From contig NZ_CP109149.1 of NCBI RefSeq assembly GCF_035920345.1, positions 8,742,001 through 8,806,000 of the forward strand: a DNA stretch of 64,000 bases. Direction: 5' to 3'. This document shows, piece by piece, positions 63,276 to 64,000 of this stretch (the stretch's first letter is position 1; each line of letters begins with the position of its first letter). The stretch is from Nocardia vinacea (GTDB taxonomy: Bacteria; Actinomycetota; Actinomycetes; Mycobacteriales; Mycobacteriaceae). The notes beneath the pieces were generated by a model. That model saw only the letters and a list, made by a program, of their open reading frames with translations, did not search any database and was not told the origin of the DNA. The position numbers and the translations under genes were made by a program.

Positions 63276-64000
63276 GTGAGTCAACCAGCTCAAGAGCCAG
63301 ATCCCTTCGCTCAGGGGAGCTCAGCGGCACTGGTCTGGCTGTCAGGGATACAGTCTGTACCAGTCGAGCAGACACCGATCAGCACAATTCGATCCGGCCT
63401 GCTCGTTCGCGAAGACGCGAGAACAAATACAGACCACGTTCAGGCCCTCGTGGAGTCGATAGCCGAGCTGCCCGCAATAATCGTGCATCGGCCGACAATG
63501 AACTTGATAGACGGTGCGCACCGCTTGGCGGCAGTCCGCGCGCTTGGCCGCGAATCGATCGGTGTTCGCTTCTTTGACGGCAGCGATGATGACGCCTATG
63601 CCCTGGCGGTCTGCTCGAATATCGGACACGGGCTGCCGTTATCGGTCAGCGAACGTAAGGCTGCGGCAATTCGGCTCATGGGTTCTCATCCGAGCTGGTC
63701 AGACCGCCTGATCGCTCGTACAGCCGGCCTGTCCCACAAGACTGTGGGTGTGCTGCGTCGGCGTACAAGTGGTGCCGGTACCCAGTCGGACAGTCGAGTC
63801 GGCAGTGATGGAAAAGTCCGTCCTATGGACGCAGACAAAGGTCGGCGAATAGCGGCAGACATTATCCGCGATCGTCCTGGCGCATCGCTACGGGAGGTAT
63901 CCAAACTCGCTGGCATCTCGCCGAGCACCGTGGCGGACGTCCGTGAGCGTTTGAGCCGCGGCGATAGCCCGGTGGCAGCCGACGAGGGCACAGAAAGCGC
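63276..64000 (+). CDS. StrR-like ParB/HTH regulator, second copy, partial
   Basis: The frame from GTG 63276 runs off the window (241 complete codons). LPAIIVHRPTMNLIDGAHRL then AAVRALGRESIGVRFFDG is the ParB domain, followed by RLIARTAGLSHKTVGVLRR and LREVSKLAGISPSTVADVRE. It is highly similar to the gene at 28643-29746 over its whole visible length, with identical runs in both HTH parts. The start is chosen by alignment of the N-termini; GTG 63249 is an alternative. StrR-type proteins activate aminocyclitol/aminoglycoside clusters. Confidence 0.85.
   Translation, partial: MSQPAQEPDPFAQGSSAALVWLSGIQSVPVEQTPISTIRSGLLVREDARTNTDHVQALVESIAELPAIIVHRPTMNLIDGAHRLAAVRALGRESIGVRFFDGSDDDAYALAVCSNIGHGLPLSVSERKAAAIRLMGSHPSWSDRLIARTAGLSHKTVGVLRRRTSGAGTQSDSRVGSDGKVRPMDADKGRRIAADIIRDRPGASLREVSKLAGISPSTVADVRERLSRGDSPVAADEGTES

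Overview
The window is from a high-GC actinomycete, most likely Nocardia or a close relative. This rests on paired MspA porins, a DUF3558 lipoprotein relic, a group 1h [NiFe]-hydrogenase operon of actinobacterial type, GTG/TTG starts and many ATGA/GTGA gene overlaps. The assignment is inferred from gene content only.

Layout. (1) 1-7.4 kb, minus strand: hypA, hypB, then hydrogenase small (hhyS) and large (hhyL) subunits, an HhyE-like iron-sulfur protein, DUF5947, DUF6084 and a further conserved protein that runs off the window. From hhyL onward the stop of each gene overlaps the start of the next, and a CRP-type palindrome sits upstream of hhyS. (2) 7.6-16 kb: a membrane Ser/Thr kinase, a carboxymuconolactone-decarboxylase relic, two small secreted proteins, an FAD monooxygenase and a metal-resistance set (ArsR regulator, CDF transporter, DUF3703). 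(3) 15.8-28.4 kb: hypX, a further hydrogenase maturation gene, followed by a plastic region. It holds AbrB-like remnants, a frameshifted tyrosine recombinase paired with an AbrB gene, the 3' half of a tRNA-Pro (a probable attachment site) and decayed toxin/immunity, lipoprotein and restriction-enzyme fragments. (4) 28.6-36.7 kb: a StrR-like ParB regulator, an mspA pair, a STAND NTPase, an IS5-type element with perfect 20-bp inverted repeats and an HTH regulator cut by that IS.

(5) 36.7-62.6 kb is the most interesting part: an apparently undescribed biosynthetic gene cluster. It encodes a sedoheptulose-7-phosphate cyclase (valiolone-synthase type), a DegT/StrS aminotransferase, two Gfo/Idh/MocA dehydrogenases, a TIM-barrel sugar isomerase, a CapD-like dehydratase/epimerase, two glycosyltransferases (GT4 and GT8), a PIG-L/LmbE deacetylase, a PhyH dioxygenase and a putative glycosidase. 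It also has minimal NRPS parts (a condensation domain without its HH motif, a PCP-thioesterase, a free adenylate-forming ligase), a heterodimeric ABC exporter, a P-loop kinase, and a sulfur-carrier protein translationally coupled to MoeZ. A second StrR-like regulator, very similar to the first, begins at the right edge.

Working model (inference): a C7 cyclitol is made from sedoheptulose 7-phosphate, oxidised and transaminated, glycosylated, deacetylated and acylated, with sulfur delivered by the thiocarboxylate relay. The product is unknown; a sulfur-containing aminocyclitol pseudoglycoside is the simplest reading.
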